From assembly GCA_900544865.1 (NCBI GenBank), contig UQXA01000016.1, forward strand, positions 1 to 41,557: a stretch of 41,557 nucleotides of DNA, given 5' to 3'. The DNA comes from an uncultured Collinsella sp. (lineage in GTDB: Bacteria; Actinomycetota; Coriobacteriia; Coriobacteriales; Coriobacteriaceae). The translations under genes were made by a program, and so were the position numbers. Below are positions 33,950 through 41,557 of the stretch, in pieces; within the stretch, counting starts at the first letter, position 1; each line of letters opens with the position of its first letter. The notes under the pieces are model-generated. The model was not told the origin of the DNA. It saw only the letters and a list, made by a program, of their open reading frames with translations, and made no database searches.

Positions 33950-34866
33950 GACAAAACACCCCAGATAAGATCGGCGCCTTGCAGCCCAGCAGCCCAAGCA
34001 GAAGCGGCCATGGCACGCTTGCCATCGGGCTTAACCTCGAGCAGTTCAACCGCACCATCGGAAAGACCAAGGTAAACACGCTTGCCCTTAACGGCAACAG
34101 CGCCTTCGCCAAGCGACACATCAGCCGGCTCAGCATCGAGCACGCGAACCGACTTGCCGGCAATCACACAACGAGCGGGAGCGGTGTCGGACGAGGCAAG
34201 CACATGACGCACACAATCAAGTGCCGCCATCTGAGGGTCAAGACGCATCTCCAGCTTGGAAATCTTGGCAGCATGGGTAACGAGCGCCTCATCCTGTTCA
34301 GTCCACACGGCGGTGCCATCGGCAAGAGAAGGAAGCATATCGGCAAGCAGTTTGCCGCCAAGCTCACCAAGCTCCATGGTCAGCGCCTCAGCATGCTTAC
34401 CGGCAACCGAGGTCGAGGCCTGCGCACAATAAGCACCAGTATCCACGCCATGTCCAATGCGCATAATGGAAACGCCAGCAACCTCATCACCAGCAAGAAT
34501 GGCACGCTGAATAGGAGCAGCCCCACGCCAACGCGGCAGGAGCGAAGCATGAACATTCACAATACCAAGCGGAGCCATATGCAGCACCTCATCAGGCAAA
34601 ATGCAGCCATAGGCAGCCACACAGAAAATATCGGCCTGGGCAGCCTGGAGCGCCTCAACGACCTCAGGCGTCATACGATTAGCCTCAACAACCGGCAACC
34701 CCAGCTCAAGCGCTTTAGCCTTAACAGGAGACGGCTCCAGCTTCTTACCACGCCCGCGAACAGCATCAGGACGAGTAACAACAAGCGCAATCTCATTGCC
34801 AGCCTCAACAAGCGAAGTAAGCGAAGGCACAGCAAAATAAGGCGTACCCATAAACACAATACGCAT
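33946..34866 (-). CDS. fmt: Methionyl-tRNA formyltransferase
   Basis: A 306-residue enzyme that formylates initiator Met-tRNA with 10-formyl-THF. Seen are MRIVFMGTPYFAVPSL at the N-terminus, VVTRPDAVRGRGKKLEPSPVK (tRNA-binding loop), GIVNVHASLLPRWRGAAPIQRAIL with the catalytic Asn-His region, and VSIMRIGHGVDTGAYCAQ. The C-terminal beta-barrel is present and the length is usual. The function pairs with the peptide deformylase gene upstream, although a terminator-like hairpin lies between them. Confidence 0.95.
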   Translation of the reverse strand: MRIVFMGTPYFAVPSLTSLVEAGNEIALVVTRPDAVRGRGKKLEPSPVKAKALELGLPVVEANRMTPEVVEALQAAQADIFCVAAYGCILPDEVLHMAPLGIVNVHASLLPRWRGAAPIQRAILAGDEVAGVSIMRIGHGVDTGAYCAQASTSVAGKHAEALTMELGELGGKLLADMLPSLADGTAVWTEQDEALVTHAAKISKLEMRLDPQMAALDCVRHVLASSDTAPARCVIAGKSVRVLDAEPADVSLGEGAVAVKGKRVYLGLSDGAVELLEVKPDGKRAMAASAWAAGLQGADLIWGVLS

Positions 34867-34974
34867 AAAAGTTAGTCTCCTCTCAATAACGAGCCGAGAC
34901 GGCTACAAATAACAGCGGAAAGCCAAGTCACCAGCCCATCCGCAAGAACAATTCAACAAGAACAAATATACCCA

Positions 34975-35012
34975 AAACCAAAGAAAGAGCCGCCATAAAA
35001 GCAGCTCTTTCA
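34975..35012 (-). terminator. Terminator between def and fmt
   Basis: On the minus strand GAAAGAGC (35012-35005) pairs with GCTCTTTC (34991-34984), and a T-rich run TTTGGTTTT follows. fmt and rsmB may therefore have their own promoter in the 110 bases downstream. The gap between def and fmt is 323 bases and also holds a palindrome (35086-35181). Confidence 0.65.
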
Positions 35013-35085
35013 GCAAAGCAATTATCAGCGAAGACGCCCCTCCCTGGCCCAACGGCACCCGGGCGAGACAAGCAGCGTCAACGTA

Positions 35086-35181
35086 GTCCCCGGGGCACCC
35101 GCCTATATCATCCCGTGCTCAAACATTCTCGCTGCGCTGCGAAACTGCGCGCGGGACGATATAGGCGGGTGCCCCGGGGAC
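35086..35181. repeat. Intergenic palindrome with 30-bp arms
   Basis: The arms 35086-35115 and 35152-35181 are inverted copies with one mismatch; the outer end is GTCCCCGGGGCACCCGCCTA. The loop is 36 bases and includes CTCGCTGCGCTGCGA. It starts nine bases after the def stop. There is no T-run. Arm length and loop size resemble the palindrome at 39843-39934. Confidence 0.8.
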
Positions 35182-35189
35182 GGACAAAC

Positions 35190-35726
35190 CTACTCCGTCT
35201 CGCCCGGTCGAGCGCCGCGAGCCAGGGCGTCCTGGTACTCCTTGACCGCCTTGATCCGCTGCATCGGCTTCAGTCGCTCGAACATGGTATTGCCGTGCAG
35301 GTGATCGATCTCGTGCTGCAGGCACACGCAGAACAGATCGCCCGTGGCCTCATAGCGAATCAGGTTGGCATCCAGGTCATACGCCTCGACGACAACGTGA
35401 TCGGGACGCTCGATCTCGCAGCTAATGCCAGGGATAGAAAGGCACCCCTCGCTAAACGGCGCCAGATGGTCGCTCTGCTCAACAATGACAGGGTTGATGA
35501 GCACGTACGGGTCATAGTCGTTCTTGTCGCTGTAATCGCAATCAATGGTTACGAGTTGAATGAGCTCACCGATCTGCGGGGCGGCCAGGCCGCAACCGCC
35601 GTTGTCGAACATCATCTTCTTCATCTTCTCGGCAAGCGCCTCGATCGCCGGGGTGATCTCCTCGATGACGGCGCACTCCTGGCGCAGACGAGGGTCGGGC
35701 GACAGTACGATTCCGTTGGCTTCCAT
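35190..35726 (-). CDS. def: Peptide deformylase
   Basis: About 178 residues. Removes the formyl group from new proteins. All three metal motifs are present: GCGLAAPQIG (motif 1), EGCLSIPG (motif 2, metal Cys) and QHEIDHLHG (motif 3, two His and the catalytic Glu). The second ATG (35726) is chosen because AAAGG lies directly before the first (35732), giving proper spacing only for the second. It is 18 bases after the priA stop, so it is cotranscribed with priA. Confidence 0.95.
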   Translation of the reverse strand: MEANGIVLSPDPRLRQECAVIEEITPAIEALAEKMKKMMFDNGGCGLAAPQIGELIQLVTIDCDYSDKNDYDPYVLINPVIVEQSDHLAPFSEGCLSIPGISCEIERPDHVVVEAYDLDANLIRYEATGDLFCVCLQHEIDHLHGNTMFERLKPMQRIKAVKEYQDALARGARPGETE

Positions 35727-35744
35727 GGCCATCCTTTCGGGTTG

Positions 35745-38198
35745 TTACATCAAATCATAGGCGTCGACGTCAACACTCACGCTCACGCCGCGCACAGAGC
35801 CCACCTCATTGAGGCAGGCGTCGATATCATCAGAGACATGGTACCCTACCGGCGACTTTACAAGCAGATGGAAGCGGTAACGGTCCTTGGCTCTCTCGAT
35901 TACACACGAAGCCGGACCAAGCACCTGGGGCACGGCGCTCCCCGCCCGCAAAAAGTCGGGCGCGGCGGCATGCCAGCGGCGCTTGAGGAGCTTCGCGATG
36001 CGTTCGATGTAGTCCTGCGCGTCGTCTCGGTTCGCCGACCACACCAAAATGTTGACCAGGCGAACAAACGGCGGGTACAGCGCGTCGCGGCGCTGATCCA
36101 GGTCGTAGTCGGTAAAGATCGAACGGTCGTGCTCGGCGACGGCGCGAATGACCGGGTCATCGGGCAGGTAGGTCTGGATGATAACCTCACCGGGGCGATC
36201 GCCGCGGCCGGCGCGGCCGGCAACCTGCTCCAGCAGATCGTAGGCGCGCTCCCCTGCTCTAAAATCGGGCAGCTTGAGCGCAAAGTCGGCATTGACCACG
36301 CCCACGAGTGTGACCTCGGGAAAGTCGAGGCCCTTTGCGATCATTTGGGTGCCCAGCAGCACCGCGCAATCGGCCGCATCGAATTGCTCGAGCAGCTTTT
36401 TGTGCGCATCCTTGCCGCGCGTGGAATCGGCATCCATGCGAATAATGGCGACATCCTCGGGAAGCATCTGGTGCAGTGCGTCCTCAATCTGCTGCGTGCC
36501 CAGGCCCATTTTTGCCAGGTAGCGACTGCCACATTTGGGGCAACGGCTCGTAGGCGCGGGATACGGCTGCACGCGCCAAGACGAACCGCATGTGTGGCAC
36601 TGCAGCGTGTGCGTGCGCTCGTGATACGTAAGCGCGGTGGAGCAGTGGTTGCAGGTGGGGACGCAGCCGCACTCGCGGCACATCAGGAACGGCGCAAAGC
36701 CACGGCGGTTATGCAGCAGCACGGCCTTCTCGCGGCGCTCGACCACACGCTCCAAGCCCTCCATCAAGGGTTTTGAGAACATGGAGCGGCTGCCGTGCGA
36801 GAACTCCCGGCGCAGGTCGGCAATGCGGACCGTGGGCAGCACGGCGTGTCCCGGGCGCTCGGGCATCTCGACGCGCGTCCAGGTGGCACCGTTATACGTG
36901 CCACGGCGGCAGCGGTCGAGGGCCTCGGCCGAGGGTGTGGCGGAGCCCAAGACGAGCGGGCAGCGGTAACGCCGCGCCATCTCGGCCGCCACCTCGCGCG
37001 CGTGGTAGCGCGGGCTGGAGCCCTGCTTGTAGCTGGTCTCGTGCTCCTCGTCGATGATGATGAGGCCCAAGTCGCTGAGCGGGCAAAAGAGCGCCGAGCG
37101 GGCGCCGACGACCACGCGGGCCGCACCGCTGGCGACCATATCCCACTGGTCCAGACGCTCGCCGGCCGAAAGGCGTGAATGGAACACGGCGACCGTCTCG
37201 CCAAAGCGCGAGCGAAAGCGGCCGACGGTCTGGGCCGTCAGCGAGATCTCGGGCACGAGCACGCAGGCCGAACGGCCGGCCGCCAGCACGCGCTCAATCG
37301 CCGAAAGGTAAACCTCGGTTTTGCCGGAGCCGGTGACGCCGTCGACCAGCACCACGTCTCCATGAGCGTCCAGACGGGCGCGCTCAATCTGCGCGAGTGC
37401 CTGTTGCTGGCCGTTGGTAAGGGAGACCGGCGCCTTACCGCTTGCCGAGGACAGCGTGGTCTGCTCGCTGCAGCCACGCCAAGCACGGCGCTCCTCTACT
37501 ACCACGACGCCGCGCTTTTCGAGCGCCTTGATGGTCGCCGACATGCTGTTATAGAGAAGGTTGAGGTCGCGCGTCGTGACCGGTCCGCACTGGAGCGCCT
37601 CGATGAGCTGACGCTGCCGAACGGCGGTCTTGGGCGGCGTATAGTCAAAGCCCTCAGGCGTGAGCATCACCCAGCGGTTTTGGATAGGCTTGACGGCGGG
37701 GCGCTCAACGGTCCACACGCCGTCGTCGCCCTTGACCACGCGCGGGCTTCCGCCCGGTGGCAAGAACAGGCGCAGGCACTCGGAAAGCGTCGCGACGTAC
37801 TCGCGGCTCATCCAGCGTGCGATACGGGCGGCCTCTGCGGTAAACAGCGGCTTGCTGAGGATAGCCTCGATAGGCTTGATACGCGCGGGATCGAGAGCGC
37901 TGTTGCCCTGCAGGTCACCCAGCTCAGACGCAATGTCGACGATATAGCCCGCGGCGGCACGGTTGCCAAAATGGACCAGAACCGTGGATCCGATCTGCGC
38001 CTCGTAGGCAAGAGTTTCCGGGATGCCGTAGGCGAATGGCTCGGACAGCGCACGCGTCGGAATGTCCAGGACTACGCTCGCGTAGGCGGCGACGGGCTCA
38101 GGTACAGGCTCGGACTTGGCCGGGGAAACAGCAGGCTCGGGCGTGGCCGGAGCCTGCTCCGGTTCCGGCGAACCAAACAGCGACAGTTGCTCGGCCAT
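35745..38198 (-). CDS. priA: Primosomal protein N' (replication restart helicase PriA)
   Basis: About 817 residues. An N-terminal Pro/Glu/Ala-rich stretch precedes the DNA-binding domain (VVLDIPTRALSEPFAYGIPE). The helicase part has Walker A VDGVTGSGKTEVYLS, IIIDEEHETSYKQ (motif II) and LGSATPSAEAL. The zinc-binding region follows with paired cysteines: CRECGCVPTCNHC, LQCHTCGSSW and CPKCGSRYL. Motifs V and VI are GTQMIAKGLDFPEVTLVG and QVAGRAGRGDRPGEV. It restarts stalled forks. ATG 38198 (MAEQLSLFG) is preferred to 38237, which would lie in the gltX terminator. Confidence 0.94.
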   Translation of the reverse strand: MAEQLSLFGSPEPEQAPATPEPAVSPAKSEPVPEPVAAYASVVLDIPTRALSEPFAYGIPETLAYEAQIGSTVLVHFGNRAAAGYIVDIASELGDLQGNSALDPARIKPIEAILSKPLFTAEAARIARWMSREYVATLSECLRLFLPPGGSPRVVKGDDGVWTVERPAVKPIQNRWVMLTPEGFDYTPPKTAVRQRQLIEALQCGPVTTRDLNLLYNSMSATIKALEKRGVVVVEERRAWRGCSEQTTLSSASGKAPVSLTNGQQQALAQIERARLDAHGDVVLVDGVTGSGKTEVYLSAIERVLAAGRSACVLVPEISLTAQTVGRFRSRFGETVAVFHSRLSAGERLDQWDMVASGAARVVVGARSALFCPLSDLGLIIIDEEHETSYKQGSSPRYHAREVAAEMARRYRCPLVLGSATPSAEALDRCRRGTYNGATWTRVEMPERPGHAVLPTVRIADLRREFSHGSRSMFSKPLMEGLERVVERREKAVLLHNRRGFAPFLMCRECGCVPTCNHCSTALTYHERTHTLQCHTCGSSWRVQPYPAPTSRCPKCGSRYLAKMGLGTQQIEDALHQMLPEDVAIIRMDADSTRGKDAHKKLLEQFDAADCAVLLGTQMIAKGLDFPEVTLVGVVNADFALKLPDFRAGERAYDLLEQVAGRAGRGDRPGEVIIQTYLPDDPVIRAVAEHDRSIFTDYDLDQRRDALYPPFVRLVNILVWSANRDDAQDYIERIAKLLKRRWHAAAPDFLRAGSAVPQVLGPASCVIERAKDRYRFHLLVKSPVGYHVSDDIDACLNEVGSVRGVSVSVDVDAYDLM

Positions 38199-38227
38199 GG
38201 CCCCAACACCTCCCATCCCATTCGTCT

Positions 38228-38263
38228 TCAGAAACAAGAGCCCCGCTCGGGTGAACGGGGCTC
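38228..38263 (-). terminator. Terminator after gltX
   Basis: Minus-strand GAGCCCCG (38263-38256) pairs with CGGGGCTC (38245-38238), followed by TTGTTTCTG. It separates gltX from the priA-def unit. Confidence 0.7.
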
Positions 38264-38286
38264 GGATACGTGCGTTTACGCGGCTG

Positions 38287-39762
38287 CTACAGCGCCATCG
38301 TGCGGGCGCGGTCGATGCGCGCCAGGCAGTCGTCGCGGCCGACGAGTGCCATGGTCTCGCCCAGCGGAGGGCTCACCATGTTGCCGCAGACGGCAACGCG
38401 CACAGCCTGGAACACCACGCGCTTCTTAAGGTCCATCTGCTCGGGCAACGGCTCAAGCGCAGCGTCGATGTTGGCAGCCGTCCACTCGTCCACGCCCTCG
38501 AGCGCGCCCTTGGCGGCATCCAGAATGGCACCCATGCCCTCCTTGGCCAGGCCCTTGTTGACGGACTTCTCGTCATACTCGAGCGTCTCGGCCGTAGCGA
38601 AGATGGGAGCGGCGACGGTCACGGCGTCGGCCGGCATCTTGGTGCGCGGCTTAACGATGGCGGCAAGCGCGTCGATCCAATCCTCGCCGTACTCGACATT
38701 ACCCTCGATGAGACCCGCCTCGTGCAGCTCGGGAACCATGATCTCGTCGGCAAACTGAGCATCGGACATGCCATTGATGTACTCGGCGTTGACCCAGTCG
38801 AGCTTCTTGGGGTCGAAGGTCGCCGGGTTCTTGGAGATGCGGTCGAGCGAGAACTTGCTGGCCAGGACATCGCGCGGGATGATCGTGGTTTCGCCGTCGA
38901 GCGACCAGCCGAGCAGCGCCAGGTAGTTGACAAAGGCGTCGGACAGGTAGCCGGCGTCGCGGTACTCCTCCACCGAGGTGGCGCCGTGGCGCTTGGAGAG
39001 CTTTTTGCCGTCGGCGCCCAGGATCATGGAGATGTGAGCGAACGTGGGCACGGGAGCGCCGAGGGCCTCGTAGACCATGACCTGACGCGGGGTGTTGGAC
39101 AGGTGGTCGTCGCCGCGGATGACGTGGGTGATCTTCATCATGGCGTCGTCGACGACGGTCGCGAAGTTATACGTGGGCGTACCGTCGGAGCGGAAGATGA
39201 CAAAGTCGTCGAGCTCCTTGGCGTCGAAGGTCACCTCTCCGTGGACGGCGTCGTGGATGACGACGTCGCCGCGGTCCTCGGGCACCTTGATGCGCAGGAC
39301 GTAGGACTCCCCGGCCTCGATGCGGCGGCGGGCCTCCTCGGGATCAAGATCGCGGCAACGGCGCTGATAGCCCTGGAAGGGGTCCTTGCGCTCCTGCGCG
39401 GCCTTGCGGTCGGCGTCGAGCTGCTCCTTGGTGCAGAAGCAGGGATAGGCCTTGCCCTCGTCCCAAAGCTTCTGGGCGGCCTGCTTGTACAGGTCCAAGC
39501 GCTCGGTCTGGGCGTAGGGGCCAAAGTCGCCGCCCACCTCGGGACCCTCGTCCCAGTCCAGGCCCAGCCAACGCATGGCGCGCAGGATGATCTGCGTGTT
39601 CTCGTCGGTGGAGCGGGTGGGGTCGGTGTCGTCGATGCGCAGGATGAACGTGCCGCCGTTAGCACGGGCGAAAGCCCAGTTATAGATAGCGGTGCGGGCG
39701 CCGCCGATGTGCAGCTTGCCCGTCGGTGAGGGTGCAAAGCGGACGCGAACGTCTGATGCCAT
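38287..39762 (-). CDS. gltX: Glutamyl-tRNA synthetase
   Basis: About 491 residues. Charges tRNA-Glu. The class I signatures are present: RFAPSPTGKLHIGGARTA (HIGH motif) and GKKLSKRHGAT (KMSKS motif). Between them are FILRIDDTDPTRS, YLLR-type YVLRIKVPEDRGD and DDHLSNTPRQV. The C-terminal anticodon-binding domain is present and the length is usual. The ATG at 39762 has GAGGAG six bases upstream. The frame's upper limit at 39801 has no support. Confidence 0.95.
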   Translation of the reverse strand: MASDVRVRFAPSPTGKLHIGGARTAIYNWAFARANGGTFILRIDDTDPTRSTDENTQIILRAMRWLGLDWDEGPEVGGDFGPYAQTERLDLYKQAAQKLWDEGKAYPCFCTKEQLDADRKAAQERKDPFQGYQRRCRDLDPEEARRRIEAGESYVLRIKVPEDRGDVVIHDAVHGEVTFDAKELDDFVIFRSDGTPTYNFATVVDDAMMKITHVIRGDDHLSNTPRQVMVYEALGAPVPTFAHISMILGADGKKLSKRHGATSVEEYRDAGYLSDAFVNYLALLGWSLDGETTIIPRDVLASKFSLDRISKNPATFDPKKLDWVNAEYINGMSDAQFADEIMVPELHEAGLIEGNVEYGEDWIDALAAIVKPRTKMPADAVTVAAPIFATAETLEYDEKSVNKGLAKEGMGAILDAAKGALEGVDEWTAANIDAALEPLPEQMDLKKRVVFQAVRVAVCGNMVSPPLGETMALVGRDDCLARIDRARTMAL

Positions 39763-39842
39763 GGAAATCTCCTCGATTGCAGGATGGATGTCTAACCGCA
39801 CCAGTATAAAGCATCAAAGCAACCTCCGCACAAAGGGCACCG

Positions 39843-39934
39843 ACCTACTCATTGGGGACAGACTTAAATGACCAGTCGTTGGAGACGTTCTTAGTTTAAG
39901 GCCGCTCATTTATGTCTGTCCCCAATGAGTAGGT
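39843..39934. repeat. Intergenic palindrome with 29-bp arms
   Basis: The arms 39843-39871 and 39906-39934 are inverted copies with one mismatch and contain CATTGGGGACAGAC. The loop is 34 bases. It lies in the divergent gap between gltX and metK. Its size resembles the palindrome at 35086-35181, and both contain GGGGAC(A/G)GAC at or next to an arm. Confidence 0.8.
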
Positions 39935-39966
39935 GCGGAAAGGGTGTGAATGTTTGATTTACGCGC

Positions 39967-40026
39967 TATGATGTGCCCTTGCATAGAGAGCCCGGCGGAA
40001 TGGTAACGGTCGCCGGGACACGTTTT
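39967..40026 (+). promoter_or_regulatory. metK promoter candidate and leader hairpin
   Basis: TATGAT at 39967-39972 is a good -10 box without a clear -35. The leader contains CCCGGCG (39991-39997) pairing with CGCCGGG (40011-40017), followed by ACACGTTTTT just before the ribosome site AAAGGA. A stem and T-run here could be a weak attenuator. I do not find the conserved core of a known SAM riboswitch. Confidence 0.35.
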
Positions 40027-40039
40027 TGAAAGGACAATC

Positions 40040-41320
<1,281 letters not shown>

Positions 41321-41355
41321 TTAAGAACCGCTAAGGTCACAACATATGCACTTTC

Positions 41356-41392
41356 AAAAGAAGTACCGGTTTCAACCGGTACTTCTTTTTTA
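41356..41392 (+). terminator. Terminator after metK
   Basis: AAAAGAAGTACCGGTT and AACCGGTACTTCTTTT form a long perfect stem (41356-41389) followed by a T-run ending about 41391. It is nearly symmetric and could work in both directions. Confidence 0.9.
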
Positions 41393-41393
41393 T

Positions 41394-41477
41394 TTAACCG
41401 GTGATGAAGATGAGCCACCGCGGGACATGGAATAGGTCACCAGCCAATGAATTTTGGAGCACACGCGCCTCTACCAT
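41394..41477 (-). CDS. Possible 27-residue small protein or leader peptide
   Basis: From ATG 41477 the minus strand reads MVEARVLQNSLAGDLFHVPR and seven more residues to a TAA at 41394. AAGGAT lies two to seven bases before the ATG. The metK terminator follows directly and could terminate it too. There is no family evidence, and chance open frames of this size are common. The rest of the 160-base tail shows only the hairpin at its end. Confidence 0.2.
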   Translation of the reverse strand: MVEARVLQNSLAGDLFHVPRWLIFITG

Positions 41478-41531
41478 GTATCCTTAGTCCCGAGGGCGGG
41501 GCATAAGGTCGATCGCGAGTTCCGCACGAGC

Positions 41532-41556
41532 CGGAGAGCACTTAATGTGCTCTCCG
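41532..41556. terminator. Terminator-like hairpin at the window end
   Basis: CGGAGAGCAC (41532-41541) pairs perfectly with GTGCTCTCCG (41547-41556) across TTAAT. The window ends one base later, so any T-run and the strand cannot be judged. Confidence 0.45.
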
Positions 41557-41557
41557 T

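Noticed and set aside
35115..36776. 553-residue plus-strand open frame
   Set aside because: It is antisense of def and priA, both with full catalytic motifs on the minus strand.
39935..40039. SAM riboswitch before metK
   Set aside because: The leader is only about 70 bases after the likely -10 box, and I cannot find a conserved SAM-I, SAM-II or SAM-IV core.

Overview
The window looks like a chromosomal segment from a high-GC Gram-positive gut bacterium of the class Coriobacteriia. A Collinsella-like genome is my best guess. This is inferred from codon use, from a Firmicutes-style glgC/glgD pair in a high-GC genome, from GTG/TTG starts and from gene content. No marker in the window proves the genus.

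Region 1 (1-16.6 kb, all genes on the minus strand) is a cell-surface polysaccharide (capsule or exopolysaccharide) operon of about 15 genes. In transcription order it holds a NusG-family antiterminator with a broken C-terminus, an initiating sugar-phosphate transferase, two GT4 glycosyltransferases, a radical SAM/SPASM protein, a polysaccharide pyruvyl transferase, an Fe-S FrhB-like protein, a GT2, a second GT4-like enzyme, a Wzy-like polymerase, a second pyruvyl transferase, a Wzx-like flippase, a second FrhB-like protein, a frameshifted O-acyltransferase, a short remnant, and an rfbA gene cut by an IS3-family element at the window edge. Most genes overlap or abut. The distal end is decaying. 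Both FrhB-like genes carry a compound perfect hairpin at the same place in their coding sequence, which is one of the oddest signals here.

Region 2 (16.6-18.9 kb) holds a 700-base gene-free stretch with tandem palindromes, then tRNA-Ala(GGC) with its promoter and terminator, a thiamine diphosphokinase and a HAD phosphatase/phosphoglucomutase-like gene.

Region 3 (18.9-32.4 kb, plus strand) is a complete glycogen metabolism cluster: glgB, glgP, glgC, glgD, glgA, then a GH13-GH77 fusion enzyme and a small FmdB-type zinc ribbon protein. GlgC and GlgD make ADP-glucose, GlgA polymerises, GlgB branches, GlgP degrades, and the fusion remodels maltodextrins. GlgB and GlgA both end in long lysine/alanine-rich histone-H1-like tails. 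A TTGGTAAAACG motif with LacI-type symmetry lies in front of both the glgB/HAD divergent promoter region and the fusion gene, which suggests one shared regulator.

Region 4 (32.5-39.8 kb, minus strand) is housekeeping: gltX, priA, def, fmt and rsmB. metK follows on the plus strand. Three different long palindromes sit in the intergenic gaps here. The window ends in a gene-free tail with a terminator-like hairpin.
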